Source of the DNA: JAVBQG01 sp031549185
GTDB taxonomy: Bacteria; Synergistota; Synergistia; Synergistales; Synergistaceae
Direction of reading: 5' to 3'
Assembly (NCBI GenBank): GCA_031549185.1
Contig: JAVBQG010000046.1
Coordinates: 1 to 64,000, forward strand
Length of the DNA: 64,000 bases
Shown: positions 24,125-32,747 of the stretch, piece by piece
Position numbering within the stretch: the stretch's first letter is position 1
Layout: each line of letters starts with the position of its first letter
Notes under the pieces: model-generated
What the model was told of the DNA's origin: nothing
Seen by the model: the letters and a program-made list of their open reading frames with translations, nothing else
The model's database searches: none
Translations under genes and position numbers: made by a program

Positions 24125-25405
24125 TTATCTCTTATCCCACGCGGGGAACGGGTAAACGGGTTCCGCGTCTTTGTAGCTCTCCGGGAAGATGGTTTTGTAC
24201 TCCTGATTGACGAGCTGGGTGATGACCGTGAAGGCCTTGTTATTCTGCCCGCCCGGATCGAAGGCAACCTTGCCGCTGAGGGACATCGGCGAGTCGAACG
24301 TCGTGGTGCGAAGGATATTCGCGACCTTCTCGGTGTCGAGCGATCCCGCCTTCTCGATCGCCTGTGCCAGTATGTGCAGGCAGACCGCTTCCTGGATGGA
24401 GTCGGAGTCGAGTGGGAAACCGGTCTTCTGACGATAGATTTTCTGCGCTTCGAGCGCCGGTCTCATGTGTTTCTCCGCGAGCTCGGGAGAGTAGCCCATG
24501 CCGCCCATGAAGAAGTTGCCGTCGTTGCCGAGTTCCTTGTTGATGGATGGGTTCTGGTAGCCGGTGCAGTAGTTGATGAAGATCCTCGGCACCCACGCGG
24601 ACTGTTTCATCGTGCGCACCATGAGCGAGTAGTCGCTGCCGAGGGCCGCTCCGAAGACGGCGTCGGGGTTCGAGGACTTCAACTTCTGTATCTCGCTGTT
24701 CATGTTGGTCGCCGCGACAGTAAACGGGATATCGGCGACGACCTTGAGTCCGATCGTGGCGGCCGCTTTTTTACCCTCTTCGGCCGCGTGTTTGCCGAAC
24801 TCAGAGTTTTCGTAGAGGAAGCCGATCGTCTTGATGCCGGCGTTCTTCTTCTTGTTCAAATAGTCGAGGTAGTCGATGAACTCCTGGGATTCGATGCTGT
24901 CGGTCGCCGCCGTGCGGAAGAAGTACTTGAATCCCCGTTCGGTGAGCGCCGCGGAGCTGGAAGCGCCGCACATGAAGATCTTTTTCATGCGCTCGGCCAC
25001 GAGGCTGGCGGGTTTACTGGCGGAGCTGTTGTAGGATCCGATGATGGCGAAGACTTTCTCCTGGTTGAAGAGGCGTTCGGCCTCCGACTTGGCGACGTCG
25101 GGCTTGCCCTGGTGGTCGGCCTGAACGACGACGATCTTGTAGCCATCGAGGAGCCCTGCTTTTTTCGCCAGCGGAAAGTTCGCGAAGTCGTAGCTGCCGT
25201 TGATAATGTCCGCCGCCGTCTGTACCGCTGCCAGACAGTTCTGCCCAGAGACTGCCGCCGGTCCTGTGAGAGGGAAGAGCGCGCCGATCTTGATCACTTT
25301 CTCCGCTGCAAAAGCTCCACCGCAAAACGCGAACAACAATGCCGTCATCAACACGAACAGAAACAGAGGCTTACGCTTTGTTGCACACTTCTTGACAACC
25401 AACAT
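24125..25405 (-). CDS. livK: Branched-chain/amino-acid ABC transporter substrate-binding protein LivK-like
   Basis: Periplasmic type I binding protein of 426 residues. Signal peptide (about residues 1-34, basic start, hydrophobic core, AFA|AEK cleavage-like site), then KIGALFPLTGPAAVSGQ, the hallmark of leucine/isoleucine/valine-binding proteins. There is a cysteine in the signal region but no proper lipobox. Start ATG 25405 follows AAAGGGAG. It leads livKHMGF and has a near-consensus promoter. The ligand could be a branched-chain or another amino acid or amide; the family is broad. Confidence 0.92.
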   Translation of the reverse strand: MLVVKKCATKRKPLFLFVLMTALLFAFCGGAFAAEKVIKIGALFPLTGPAAVSGQNCLAAVQTAADIINGSYDFANFPLAKKAGLLDGYKIVVVQADHQGKPDVAKSEAERLFNQEKVFAIIGSYNSSASKPASLVAERMKKIFMCGASSSAALTERGFKYFFRTAATDSIESQEFIDYLDYLNKKKNAGIKTIGFLYENSEFGKHAAEEGKKAAATIGLKVVADIPFTVAATNMNSEIQKLKSSNPDAVFGAALGSDYSLMVRTMKQSAWVPRIFINYCTGYQNPSINKELGNDGNFFMGGMGYSPELAEKHMRPALEAQKIYRQKTGFPLDSDSIQEAVCLHILAQAIEKAGSLDTEKVANILRTTTFDSPMSLSGKVAFDPGGQNNKAFTVITQLVNQEYKTIFPESYKDAEPVYPFPAWDKR

Positions 25406-25449
25406 AGGACCACTCCCTTTCAGATTTACGTATACGATGCCGTTTGGCG

Positions 25450-25478
25450 AGGATATAGCAAAGGATATGAAGTGTCAA
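25450..25478 (-). promoter_or_regulatory. Promoter of the livKHMGF operon
   Basis: Minus strand TTGACA (25473-25478), 17 bases, TATCCT (25450-25455), 45 bases before livK. The rest of the 255-base gap to the divergent DUF4145 gene is AT-rich and shows nothing else I can support. Confidence 0.75.
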
Positions 25479-25660
25479 GAAACACGATAAATGCACAAAT
25501 AGTCCTTCGCATGTGGGAAAAAAGTTATACGCAAAACGGATTCTGTTTTTTCTCTCATGGGGCCTTTTGCTCGAATGATAATCTCTCTACTGAATATCGA
25601 TACTCGCAAGGCCGACAATGATATGGGTTTATATTGCGCGCATCTCGAGGAGTGACGAAG

Positions 25661-26383
25661 ATGAAAATAGAAAGTCGACACAAGTGTCCCTACTGCGGCT
25701 ATGTCTATCTGAGCGAGATAGACCGCAACGTCTTTGCACATTTGCTCTCGGACCCGGGAGGAAGCATTGCGGTTCACTCCGTCGTTCGCATATGCCCTCA
25801 CATCGAATGCGGCAAGACGGAGGTACTGGTGGATGTCGGTTCGTTTCCCGCCGCCCTCAAAGGCAAGCCCGAGGGTGAACGAAATAAAATCAGGTACGAT
25901 CTTCCGAATACATGCTTCCGACGAAGGCTTCTACCGACGGAGTTCGGAGGGAAACCCGAGCTCAAATCGTCGCAGATTCCTGAAGCCATATTCCGGGATT
26001 ACGACGAGGCGTGCAAGTTGCTCGAGGTCAGCCCGAGCGCATCTGCGACGTTCGCGCGGCGATGTCTTCAAAATATGATCAGAGCTCGTTTCAAAGTCAA
26101 GCCGGGGAAGTTGCAGAACGAAATCAATACGCTCGGCACGCTCTCTCCGCCGGTCAATCAGGAGGTCATCGAGATCCTCGATCACATACGAAAGCTGGGG
26201 CGCTTTCACGCGCTTCCGGAGGACGATGTAAAAGTCGTGAGAGATATAACGGACGACGCCGCGAAGCGCATCATCGACGTGTTGGAGATCCTACTGCAGG
26301 ACTGGTTCATCGCCCCGGCCGAGCACGGTGAGCGGCTGGCGACGCTGCGCCTGTTGGTGAACAGGAAAGCGTCCGAGCGCTGA
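25661..26383 (+). CDS. DUF4145 domain protein with N-terminal zinc ribbon
   Basis: A 240-residue cytoplasmic protein. The N-terminus has a putative zinc ribbon (CPYCGYVY near residue 9, then CPHIEC near residue 48). The C-terminal half has the helical DUF4145 core, including a DEACKLLEVSPSASATFARR-type segment. DUF4145 occurs alone or fused to nucleases and defence proteins; its biochemical role is unknown. The ATG at 25661 is chosen over the frame opening at 25634 because GAGGAG precedes it. It is divergent from livK and convergent with the permease gene. It has no defence-gene neighbours here, so a defence role is only a possibility. Confidence 0.7.
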   Translation: MKIESRHKCPYCGYVYLSEIDRNVFAHLLSDPGGSIAVHSVVRICPHIECGKTEVLVDVGSFPAALKGKPEGERNKIRYDLPNTCFRRRLLPTEFGGKPELKSSQIPEAIFRDYDEACKLLEVSPSASATFARRCLQNMIRARFKVKPGKLQNEINTLGTLSPPVNQEVIEILDHIRKLGRFHALPEDDVKVVRDITDDAAKRIIDVLEILLQDWFIAPAEHGERLATLRLLVNRKASER

Positions 26384-26394
26384 CGGTACGAGAT

Positions 26395-26440
26395 CGCCAA
26401 AAAAGACGGCTGAGCGAATGCCCGGCCGTCTTTTTTGGCG
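26395..26440. terminator. Bidirectional terminator, DUF4145 / NCS2 permease
   Basis: Long stem CGCCAAAAAAGACGGC / GCCGTCTTTTTTGGCG (with minor interior mismatch) has A6 and T6 built into its arms, so it acts as a terminator in both directions between the converging genes. Confidence 0.9.
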
Positions 26441-26458
26441 AATTGCGATATGAGCGCT

Positions 26459-27838
26459 TTACTTCGTGCGCTCGGCGATGCCTCGCTCCTCCGGCGTGCC
26501 GGGCACGAGGGAGTCGCAGATGGCCGCGCAGATGCCCGCGACCGCCATCGGGGTCTTGAGGATGGCCCAGACGGTGCCGCCAGCGCCGACGCCCAACAGT
26601 GAGTCGAAGACCGCCCTGTTCGCCTCCACCCACTCGGGAAGCCCTAGAGCCATCAAAAACGCGAAGCCGACGATCAGCACGTTTCTCTGGCTGCCCATAT
26701 CCGCGCGCATCAGATTCTGGATGCCGAGCGCGCCGATCGTGCCGAAAAGCGTGATGTAAGCGCCGCCTATTACCGGGCTCGGCATGGTCGCGATGAGCGC
26801 GCCCAGTTTGCCGATCAGCGAGAGGCAGATCAGAATGATCGCGCCGATCTGGACGACATAGCGGCTCGCGACGCCGGTGAGGCCGATCAGGCCGATGTTC
26901 TCCGTGTAGGAAGTCGTCCCGACCGAGCCGAAAATGCCGGAGAGCGCGCAGTTGAAACCCTCCGCCCCGATGCCGCGGCTGACCTGCGCCTCGCTCGGAT
27001 CGTCGATGCCCGCCGCAAACGCGCAGGAGTGGTAGTCGCCGATCGACTCGATCATGACGCAGAAAAATCCCGCGATGATGGCTCCAATCGCGAGACCGGA
27101 GAACTTCGGAACGCCCCAGGGCACGATCAGCTCGAAACGGAACCACGGCGCGCTGGCGACAGCCGCGAGCGAAACGTGGGCGGGATGTCCCGCGGGGAAG
27201 ACGCCGGCCATCGAGAGTATCAAGCTGGTCAGGTAGGCGATGACGATGGAGCCGAGAACGGCGAAGATATTGCAATAACGGTTTTTGCTGACGAGGCTGA
27301 AGAAAAAGACCAGGATGACGACCAGAAGAGAGATCGGCCAGAAGTTGGCGGCGTTGAAGGAGATGGCTGTTCTGGCGAGAGAGAAACCGATGGCCATGAT
27401 CGTCGGCCCGATGACGACGGGCGTGATGATCCGACGTATTTTCCCGACCAGTCCTGTGTAGCCGATCAGAGAGAGCGTAATGCCACCGACGATCAGCGAT
27501 CCGCCGACGTACTGCATGATGACGTTCGGCCCCATCGCCTTGTAGGCGCCGATGATGGTCATGATGGGGGGAATGAAGCTGAAACTCGAACCCTGCACGA
27601 TCGGCAGGCCGGAGCCGAATCTGGACGTCTGGATCAAAGTGGCGATGCCCATGCCGAAGTACACACACCCGATGAACTTCGCGATCTGCAATTGATCCAT
27701 GCCCATCGCGGGGCCGAAAATAAGCGGCACGAGCGTCGTGGCGCCGAAGAGCGTCAGCACGTGCTGCGCGCCGGCGAGTATTGCGATCGGCAGATCGGGT
27801 TTATCCTCGATACCGAAAATAACCTTTCTCCTTGCCAT
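26459..27838 (-). CDS. NCS2-family nucleobase (xanthine/uracil-type) permease
   Basis: A 459-residue membrane protein with 14 hydrophobic segments, importing a purine or pyrimidine base by proton symport. Family landmarks: AGAQHVLTLFGATTLVPL near the start, QTSRFGSGLPIVQGSSFSFI, and the signature YTENIGLIGLTGVASRYV. The signature begins with E-N as in uracil carriers but continues TGVASRYV as in xanthine/urate carriers, so substrate class is ambiguous. ATG 27838 has GGGAGGTG ahead. It is the last gene of the PucR-linked cluster, separated from the hydroxylase by 173 bases, and presumably supplies the heterocycle that the cluster degrades. Confidence 0.9.
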   Translation of the reverse strand: MARRKVIFGIEDKPDLPIAILAGAQHVLTLFGATTLVPLIFGPAMGMDQLQIAKFIGCVYFGMGIATLIQTSRFGSGLPIVQGSSFSFIPPIMTIIGAYKAMGPNVIMQYVGGSLIVGGITLSLIGYTGLVGKIRRIITPVVIGPTIMAIGFSLARTAISFNAANFWPISLLVVILVFFFSLVSKNRYCNIFAVLGSIVIAYLTSLILSMAGVFPAGHPAHVSLAAVASAPWFRFELIVPWGVPKFSGLAIGAIIAGFFCVMIESIGDYHSCAFAAGIDDPSEAQVSRGIGAEGFNCALSGIFGSVGTTSYTENIGLIGLTGVASRYVVQIGAIILICLSLIGKLGALIATMPSPVIGGAYITLFGTIGALGIQNLMRADMGSQRNVLIVGFAFLMALGLPEWVEANRAVFDSLLGVGAGGTVWAILKTPMAVAGICAAICDSLVPGTPEERGIAERTK

Positions 27839-28011
27839 GAAAAACACCTCCCGTTAAGAATAAACTCGGAAAAGAACGTGACGAACGCGAGATTCGCCGG
27901 AGCCTCCTTTCTTGGAGTGAAGCCGGGAAGCACGAACAATTTCAGGCGCCCCCCGGCTCAACGTGTGAATTCATGTTGCGTCGGTTATGTTAAACGATCA
28001 TTCGGTATACT

Positions 28012-30444
28012 TCAACCGATTTTCTCCCACTCCTTGCAGACGTCCTCGTACGATTTGCCGGGGTCGAGCTCGTAGCCCCAATAGTTCGTCTCTCCCTTTT
28101 TACCCTGCTGAATCGCGGTGTAGATGCGCTCGCGGTGCAGCGGGTAGGAGTGGATGCGCACACCCACGGCGTCGAAGACGGCGTTGTTGAGAGCGGGCGC
28201 GGGGGCGATCATGGAGTGCTCGCCGATGCCGCGATTTCCGTAGGGCGAGACCTCCTCGGGCGTCTCCTCCCAGAAATAGTCGCTCTCCCTCGGCGTCTCG
28301 ATCGATGTCGCGATCTTGTAATCGGTGAAATCCCCCGTAAGGAGCCTGCCCCTGTCGTCGTAGAACATCCCCTCCATCAGCCCGGCGGAGAGGCCCTGTA
28401 TCGTGCCGCCCTCGATCTGTCCGCGCACGTTGATCGGGCTGATCGCCTTGCCTACGTCGTAGCCGGCGGACGCCTTGTTGACGGCGACCTCGCCCGTGAC
28501 GGGGTCGACCTCGATGTCGAGCGCGATCGCGCCGACCGTGAAGTGGACGACGCTCTTCGGCGACTGCCCGGTTTCCTGATCGGGGTAGACGATGTCGGGG
28601 GGTGTCCAGCTGCCCGTGCCGATGACCGGGCCGCCCTTCAGGATGCCGTCCGGCATGTGGAAGCCGTTCTGAATCTTGGCGTCGATCGGCTCGGCGAGAT
28701 TCTTCTTCGCGCACGTGACGACGCCCTCTTCAATCGTGATGTCGGAGGGCTCGACCTCCCAGTACTCGGCGTAGAGGGCGAGCAGCTTCTCGCGCGCCTC
28801 GGTCGCCGCTCGCTTGACAGCCATACCCATGATCCAGCAGGAGCGGCTTGCCACCGTCTGCCAGTCGTAGGGATGGCTGTTCGTGTCGGGGAAGATGCAG
28901 CGGATCTTTTCGATCGGGATGCCGAGCTCCTCCGACGCGATCTGTGAGTACGCCGTGTAAGCGCCCTGTCCCATGTCCATCGTCGCGGCGAGCACCTCGA
29001 CCGTGCCGTCGCCGAGGATCTTGACGATGGCCGACGACGAGGCGTCCGCGGGGATCGCCGGGGCCTTGATCGCGAGCGCTATCCCCTTGCCGCGCTTCCA
29101 GCCCTCGCGCCTGGGCTCCTCTTTCGTTTTGAGTTTGACGCTCTCGGAGACGCGTTTGACGATCTTCTCGAGCGCGTGTCCGTGCATCGTCATGCCCGTA
29201 CAGGTCGGAAGGCCGGGCCGCAGGAGGTTCTTGAGGCGGAACTCGATCGGGTCCATGCCGATCTTGCGGGCCGCGTGGTCGATGACGACCTCCATAGCGC
29301 CCATCAGCTCCGGGAGGCCGAAGCCTCTGTACGCCGTTCCGTACGGTTTGTTGGTGTAGACGGCGTAGCTGTCTGTCCATACGTTGGGGATGTAGTAACA
29401 GCCGGTTGACGTGTAGCCTGCGCTGCGCACTGGGTTCGAGCCGTACTCGGCCGAGATGCCCGAGTCGAAGAAGAAAGTATTCCGGATACCCTGGATCATC
29501 CCCTCCGAGTCGATGGCGAGCGCGATGCGCGAAACGTAGCCCTGCCTGACGCCGCAGGTAGTGAGGACTTCCTCGCGGGGTACGAAGAGTTTTACCGGAC
29601 GCCCTTTGAGCTCGTCGTCCATCGCGGCCGCGAGGCAGAGCGCCTCGATCGTCATGCCGGCCTTGCCGCCGAATCCTCCACCGATGGGGGGCGCGATGAC
29701 GCGGATCTTGTGCAGTGGGTAGCCGAGCCCCTTTGCCAGAATATCGCGAACGGCAAACGCCGATTGGGCGGAGGTCCAGATTGTGAGGTTGCCCGTGGCG
29801 GGGTCCTCGTGGCTCGTACAGCAGTACGGTTCGAGGAATCCGTGCGCGATTTGCGGGCAGGAGACAATCTCCTCCACGACGGTGGCGGCCTCTTTGAAGG
29901 CCTTGTCGACATCCCCTCTGCGGATCTTGAACCAGTTTCCGATGTTGGTGCCCGGTTGTGGGTTCAGGAATTCCACTTTCTGATAGCTGCCGAGGTCCGG
30001 GTGAATCAGGACCGAGTTGTCCTGCGCCGCCTTCACCGGATCGAAGACGGCGGGCAGCTCTCTGTAGGAGACCTCGATCTTCCGGACGCCCTCCTCGGCC
30101 GCCTCCTCGCTCTCCGCCACGACGAGCGCGACCGGGTCGCCGACATAGCGGACACGGTCGATCGCCATCGGCGTGCGATCCATCAGGTAGAGGCCGAAGC
30201 AGTACTGGAAATCCCTCCCGATCTTGACCTTGACGACACCCGGAACTTTCAGAGCCTCGGACGTATCGATCGAGAGTATTTCGCCGTGCGGGATCGTGGA
30301 GTGCGCGATTCTTGCATGGAGCAACTCGCAGCCGAAGCGAAGGTCGTCCGCGTACTGCAGAGTCCCCGCTGCCTTTTCCGTGTCGTAGGCGCGAGTCGTC
30401 CACGCGCCTACGCCGCTTTTCGTTAGGGTCTGTTTCGTCGCCAT
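28012..30444 (-). CDS. Molybdenum hydroxylase large subunit (xanthine dehydrogenase family)
   Basis: Mo-cofactor-binding subunit, 810 residues, of a three-part xanthine dehydrogenase/aldehyde oxidase-type enzyme that hydroxylates a heterocycle with water. Visible landmarks: GGGFGGKAGM near residue 254 (cofactor loop), AYRGFGLPE near 369 (the Arg of the RGFG segment contacts substrate in xanthine oxidases), and GIGEHSMI near 738 with the catalytic glutamate. These favour a purine-type over a CO-dehydrogenase-type enzyme. The frame is open upstream through the 2Fe-2S gene, but ATG 30444, five bases after that gene, is the start. True substrate is not proven; nicotinate-like or other N-heterocycles remain possible. 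Confidence 0.9.
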   Translation of the reverse strand: MATKQTLTKSGVGAWTTRAYDTEKAAGTLQYADDLRFGCELLHARIAHSTIPHGEILSIDTSEALKVPGVVKVKIGRDFQYCFGLYLMDRTPMAIDRVRYVGDPVALVVAESEEAAEEGVRKIEVSYRELPAVFDPVKAAQDNSVLIHPDLGSYQKVEFLNPQPGTNIGNWFKIRRGDVDKAFKEAATVVEEIVSCPQIAHGFLEPYCCTSHEDPATGNLTIWTSAQSAFAVRDILAKGLGYPLHKIRVIAPPIGGGFGGKAGMTIEALCLAAAMDDELKGRPVKLFVPREEVLTTCGVRQGYVSRIALAIDSEGMIQGIRNTFFFDSGISAEYGSNPVRSAGYTSTGCYYIPNVWTDSYAVYTNKPYGTAYRGFGLPELMGAMEVVIDHAARKIGMDPIEFRLKNLLRPGLPTCTGMTMHGHALEKIVKRVSESVKLKTKEEPRREGWKRGKGIALAIKAPAIPADASSSAIVKILGDGTVEVLAATMDMGQGAYTAYSQIASEELGIPIEKIRCIFPDTNSHPYDWQTVASRSCWIMGMAVKRAATEAREKLLALYAEYWEVEPSDITIEEGVVTCAKKNLAEPIDAKIQNGFHMPDGILKGGPVIGTGSWTPPDIVYPDQETGQSPKSVVHFTVGAIALDIEVDPVTGEVAVNKASAGYDVGKAISPINVRGQIEGGTIQGLSAGLMEGMFYDDRGRLLTGDFTDYKIATSIETPRESDYFWEETPEEVSPYGNRGIGEHSMIAPAPALNNAVFDAVGVRIHSYPLHRERIYTAIQQGKKGETNYWGYELDPGKSYEDVCKEWEKIG

Positions 30445-30449
30445 CGACC

Positions 30450-30932
30450 TCACGCTCCCTTCCCGGACGCCCTGCGGACGGCGCGGAAAATACCCTCGTA
30501 GCCCGTACAGCGGCAGAGGTTGCCGGACAGGTATTGTTTGATCTCTTCGTCGGTCGGGCAGGGGTTCTCCTGCAGCAGCGCGTATGTCACCAGAATCATG
30601 CCGGGCGTGCAGAAGCCGCACTGGATCGCCCCCTCGTCGATGAAGGCCCGCTGAATCGGGTGAAGCGCTCCGTCGGGCGCGACGAGGCCCTCTGAGGTCA
30701 TGACGGACTTGCCCTCCACCTCGTATGCAAGCAGCATGCATGATTTCTGCGGTACGCCGTCGACGAGGACCGTGCAGGTTCCGCACTCCCCCTCTTCGCA
30801 GCCGCGCTTGACGCTGGTCGTTCCCATTGCCCGTAGAGCCCGTAAAAGGGTGGTACGCGGTTCAACCGGAGCGCAGACGGCGCGCCCGTTGAGCGTGAAT
30901 TCCACTGTCATCTTTTCGCAGCAATGGCTCAT
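30450..30932 (-). CDS. Molybdenum hydroxylase 2Fe-2S subunit
   Basis: Small electron-transfer subunit of about 160 residues carrying two [2Fe-2S] clusters. The plant-ferredoxin-type motif is RGCEEGECGTCTV (near residue 45) and the helical-domain motifs are QCGFCTPGM and NLCRCTGY. All eight cysteines are present. The ATG at 30932 is chosen because AGGAGG lies eight bases before it; the GTG at 30941 is an alternative. It lies between the FAD and Mo subunit genes, overlapping neither. Confidence 0.93.
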   Translation of the reverse strand: MSHCCEKMTVEFTLNGRAVCAPVEPRTTLLRALRAMGTTSVKRGCEEGECGTCTVLVDGVPQKSCMLLAYEVEGKSVMTSEGLVAPDGALHPIQRAFIDEGAIQCGFCTPGMILVTYALLQENPCPTDEEIKQYLSGNLCRCTGYEGIFRAVRRASGKGA

Positions 30933-30944
30933 TCCGCTCACCTC

Positions 30945-31814
30945 CTACAGTCTCGCCACGCAGATCTGAACTGCGCGCCTAGTGAGTTCGCCGACCTGCG
31001 CGGTGCGATACTCCTTGCTGGCCCTCACGTCCGTGATGGGGCGGACGGCCGAGATCGTCGCCTCGGCGGCTTTATCAAGGAGTGCCTCGTCCGGTTCGGC
31101 GACGCAGTCGAGTAACTCCTCGGCCTTCGAAGCCCGTACGGGTACGGGAGCGACTGCGCCGCAGACGACGCGGTAGTGCCTGCCGCTCGGCATGTCGTAC
31201 GCCATGCAGGCCACACCGACCTGCGCCAGGTCGAGCGCGTTGCGCCTTCCGAGTTTGATGTAGCAGCTCGTCGATTTGCCCGGCGCCACCGTCAGCCAGA
31301 GGTGTGTGACGATCTCGGCGGGTTCTCGGACCGTCTTGCGGGGACCGGTGATGAAGTCGCCGATTTCGACCGATCGCGTTCCCGTGTCGCTTGCCATATG
31401 TACCTCCGCTTCGTAGGTGCCGAGAGCCGGGAGCATGTCCCCTGACGGGACCGCAGAGCAGACGTTGCCGACGACCGTCGCTTTGTTGCGGATCAATGGA
31501 TCCGAATGCGACAGGCAGGCGTCGAGAACGCCCGGATAGTATTTTTTGACGTCGGGATTCGCGGCCACCTCCGCCACTGTCGCCAGCGCGCCGATACGGA
31601 GTCCCCTCCCCGGGAAGAATGCCACTCCCCGAAGCTCCGGAATCATTGTCAGATCGACGATCCAATCGGGAGCGATCGCGTGTTTCTTGATCCAGACGAG
31701 AAGGTCGGTGCCTCCGGCCTTCATAGTGAATTTTTCTCCCTGCTCGTGCAAAGCCTCCAGGACGACGAAGGCTTCCTCGAGACCGCGCGGACGTTCGACT
31801 TCAAAAGCGTGCAT
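30945..31814 (-). CDS. Molybdenum hydroxylase FAD-binding subunit
   Basis: Flavin subunit (CoxM/XdhB type), about 289 residues. The N-terminal FAD-binding region has KAGGTDLLVWIKK near residue 30; the DPLIRNKATVVGNVCSAVPSGD segment near residue 105 is the second FAD-contact motif. The start ATG 31814 has GGGGGTGGG ahead and is preferred over the frame opening at 31865. It is the first of the three hydroxylase genes. It passes electrons from the iron-sulfur clusters to NAD+ or another acceptor. Confidence 0.92.
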   Translation of the reverse strand: MHAFEVERPRGLEEAFVVLEALHEQGEKFTMKAGGTDLLVWIKKHAIAPDWIVDLTMIPELRGVAFFPGRGLRIGALATVAEVAANPDVKKYYPGVLDACLSHSDPLIRNKATVVGNVCSAVPSGDMLPALGTYEAEVHMASDTGTRSVEIGDFITGPRKTVREPAEIVTHLWLTVAPGKSTSCYIKLGRRNALDLAQVGVACMAYDMPSGRHYRVVCGAVAPVPVRASKAEELLDCVAEPDEALLDKAAEATISAVRPITDVRASKEYRTAQVGELTRRAVQICVARL

Positions 31815-31887
31815 TGTCCCACCCCCTTGGGCTGAATGAATGCAGCGAGGAGGTTCGCCGAACACGGGAACCCCCCTCTTGGACCTT

Positions 31888-32694
31888 CTACTCTTCCGCG
31901 AACGCCACGATGCGGCAGATGCAGGACTCTCCGCCGACCCAGCGCCAGGGGAAGCATCCGATCGTCACGCGCTTGCCGAGCAGCAGGTCGATGTCCCCTC
32001 CCAGGCACTCCGCGTGGATAATGTTGTGCGGGAAAAGCTCGATGTGCATAAGCTGATAGTCCTCTTCCGGGAAGAAGTCGTCGAGCCCCTTTCCGTACTT
32101 GCCCTTCAGGAACCGGTCGGCCTGACGGGCCTGCACGGGCATCCACTCGCGAATTTTCGTGTTCATGGGATGGTCGGCGGAGCCGCAGTCGACGCCGAGC
32201 CACTTAATCTCCATCTCCTCGCACCACTTGGCGAACTCCATCGAGGGGCCGGGATGTTTGACCATGTAACGGACCTCGTCGGCTTCGGGTTGGTCCCAGC
32301 CGTATTTGTGATAGCCCGTGTTGATGATGAGAATGTCGCCCTTGTGGACGTCGGCGCGCTCCATGATATCCTTGGACGTGTAGATGCCGTAGTCCTCCGC
32401 GATGTCGGAGAGATCGACGACGACGCCGGGGCCGACGAGGTAATTCTTCAGCGCGAGGCTCGCCATGTCGCCGCCGTGTGTGCAGAAGTGGCGCGGACCG
32501 TCGAGATGCGTGCCGACATGGTTGGAGTGCGTCACCAGCATGCCGTTCGCCCCGTTGGGCGCAAGGCGCTTGAAATACTTCACCTGCAGAGGCTCGTAGG
32601 TCGGCCACGCCGGCGTCTGATCGCTGAGCGGAATCGTCAGGTCGTAGACTTTGAGTTTGTCCCAATTTTTCATTTCCCAGTTCTCTCTTGCCAT
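31888..32694 (-). CDS. Cyclase-family metal hydrolase (kynurenine formamidase/isatin hydrolase-like)
   Basis: A 268-residue soluble hydrolase of the cyclase (PF04199) family. The metal-binding signature is HVGTHLDGPRHF near residue 65, matching HxGTHxDxPxH. Relatives open rings or cleave formamides, e.g. isatin hydrolase and kynurenine formamidase. In this cluster a ring-opening or imide/hydantoin-type hydrolysis after the molybdenum hydroxylase step is the natural guess. ATG 32694 is preferred since AGGGGG lies eight bases upstream; the longer frame overlaps the stop of the DUF1116 gene. It could act on a different substrate, as sequence alone does not tell. Confidence 0.85.
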   Translation of the reverse strand: MARENWEMKNWDKLKVYDLTIPLSDQTPAWPTYEPLQVKYFKRLAPNGANGMLVTHSNHVGTHLDGPRHFCTHGGDMASLALKNYLVGPGVVVDLSDIAEDYGIYTSKDIMERADVHKGDILIINTGYHKYGWDQPEADEVRYMVKHPGPSMEFAKWCEEMEIKWLGVDCGSADHPMNTKIREWMPVQARQADRFLKGKYGKGLDDFFPEEDYQLMHIELFPHNIIHAECLGGDIDLLLGKRVTIGCFPWRWVGGESCICRIVAFAEE

Positions 32695-32747
32695 TTTCAT
32701 TACCCCCTTTAGATTTTTTGTGAGTTGCCCCACGTTGTATATGCCCG

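Noticed and set aside
24086..25621. 511-codon plus-strand frame opposite livK
   Set aside because: Antisense shadow of livK; no start signal, low-complexity basic/acidic product.
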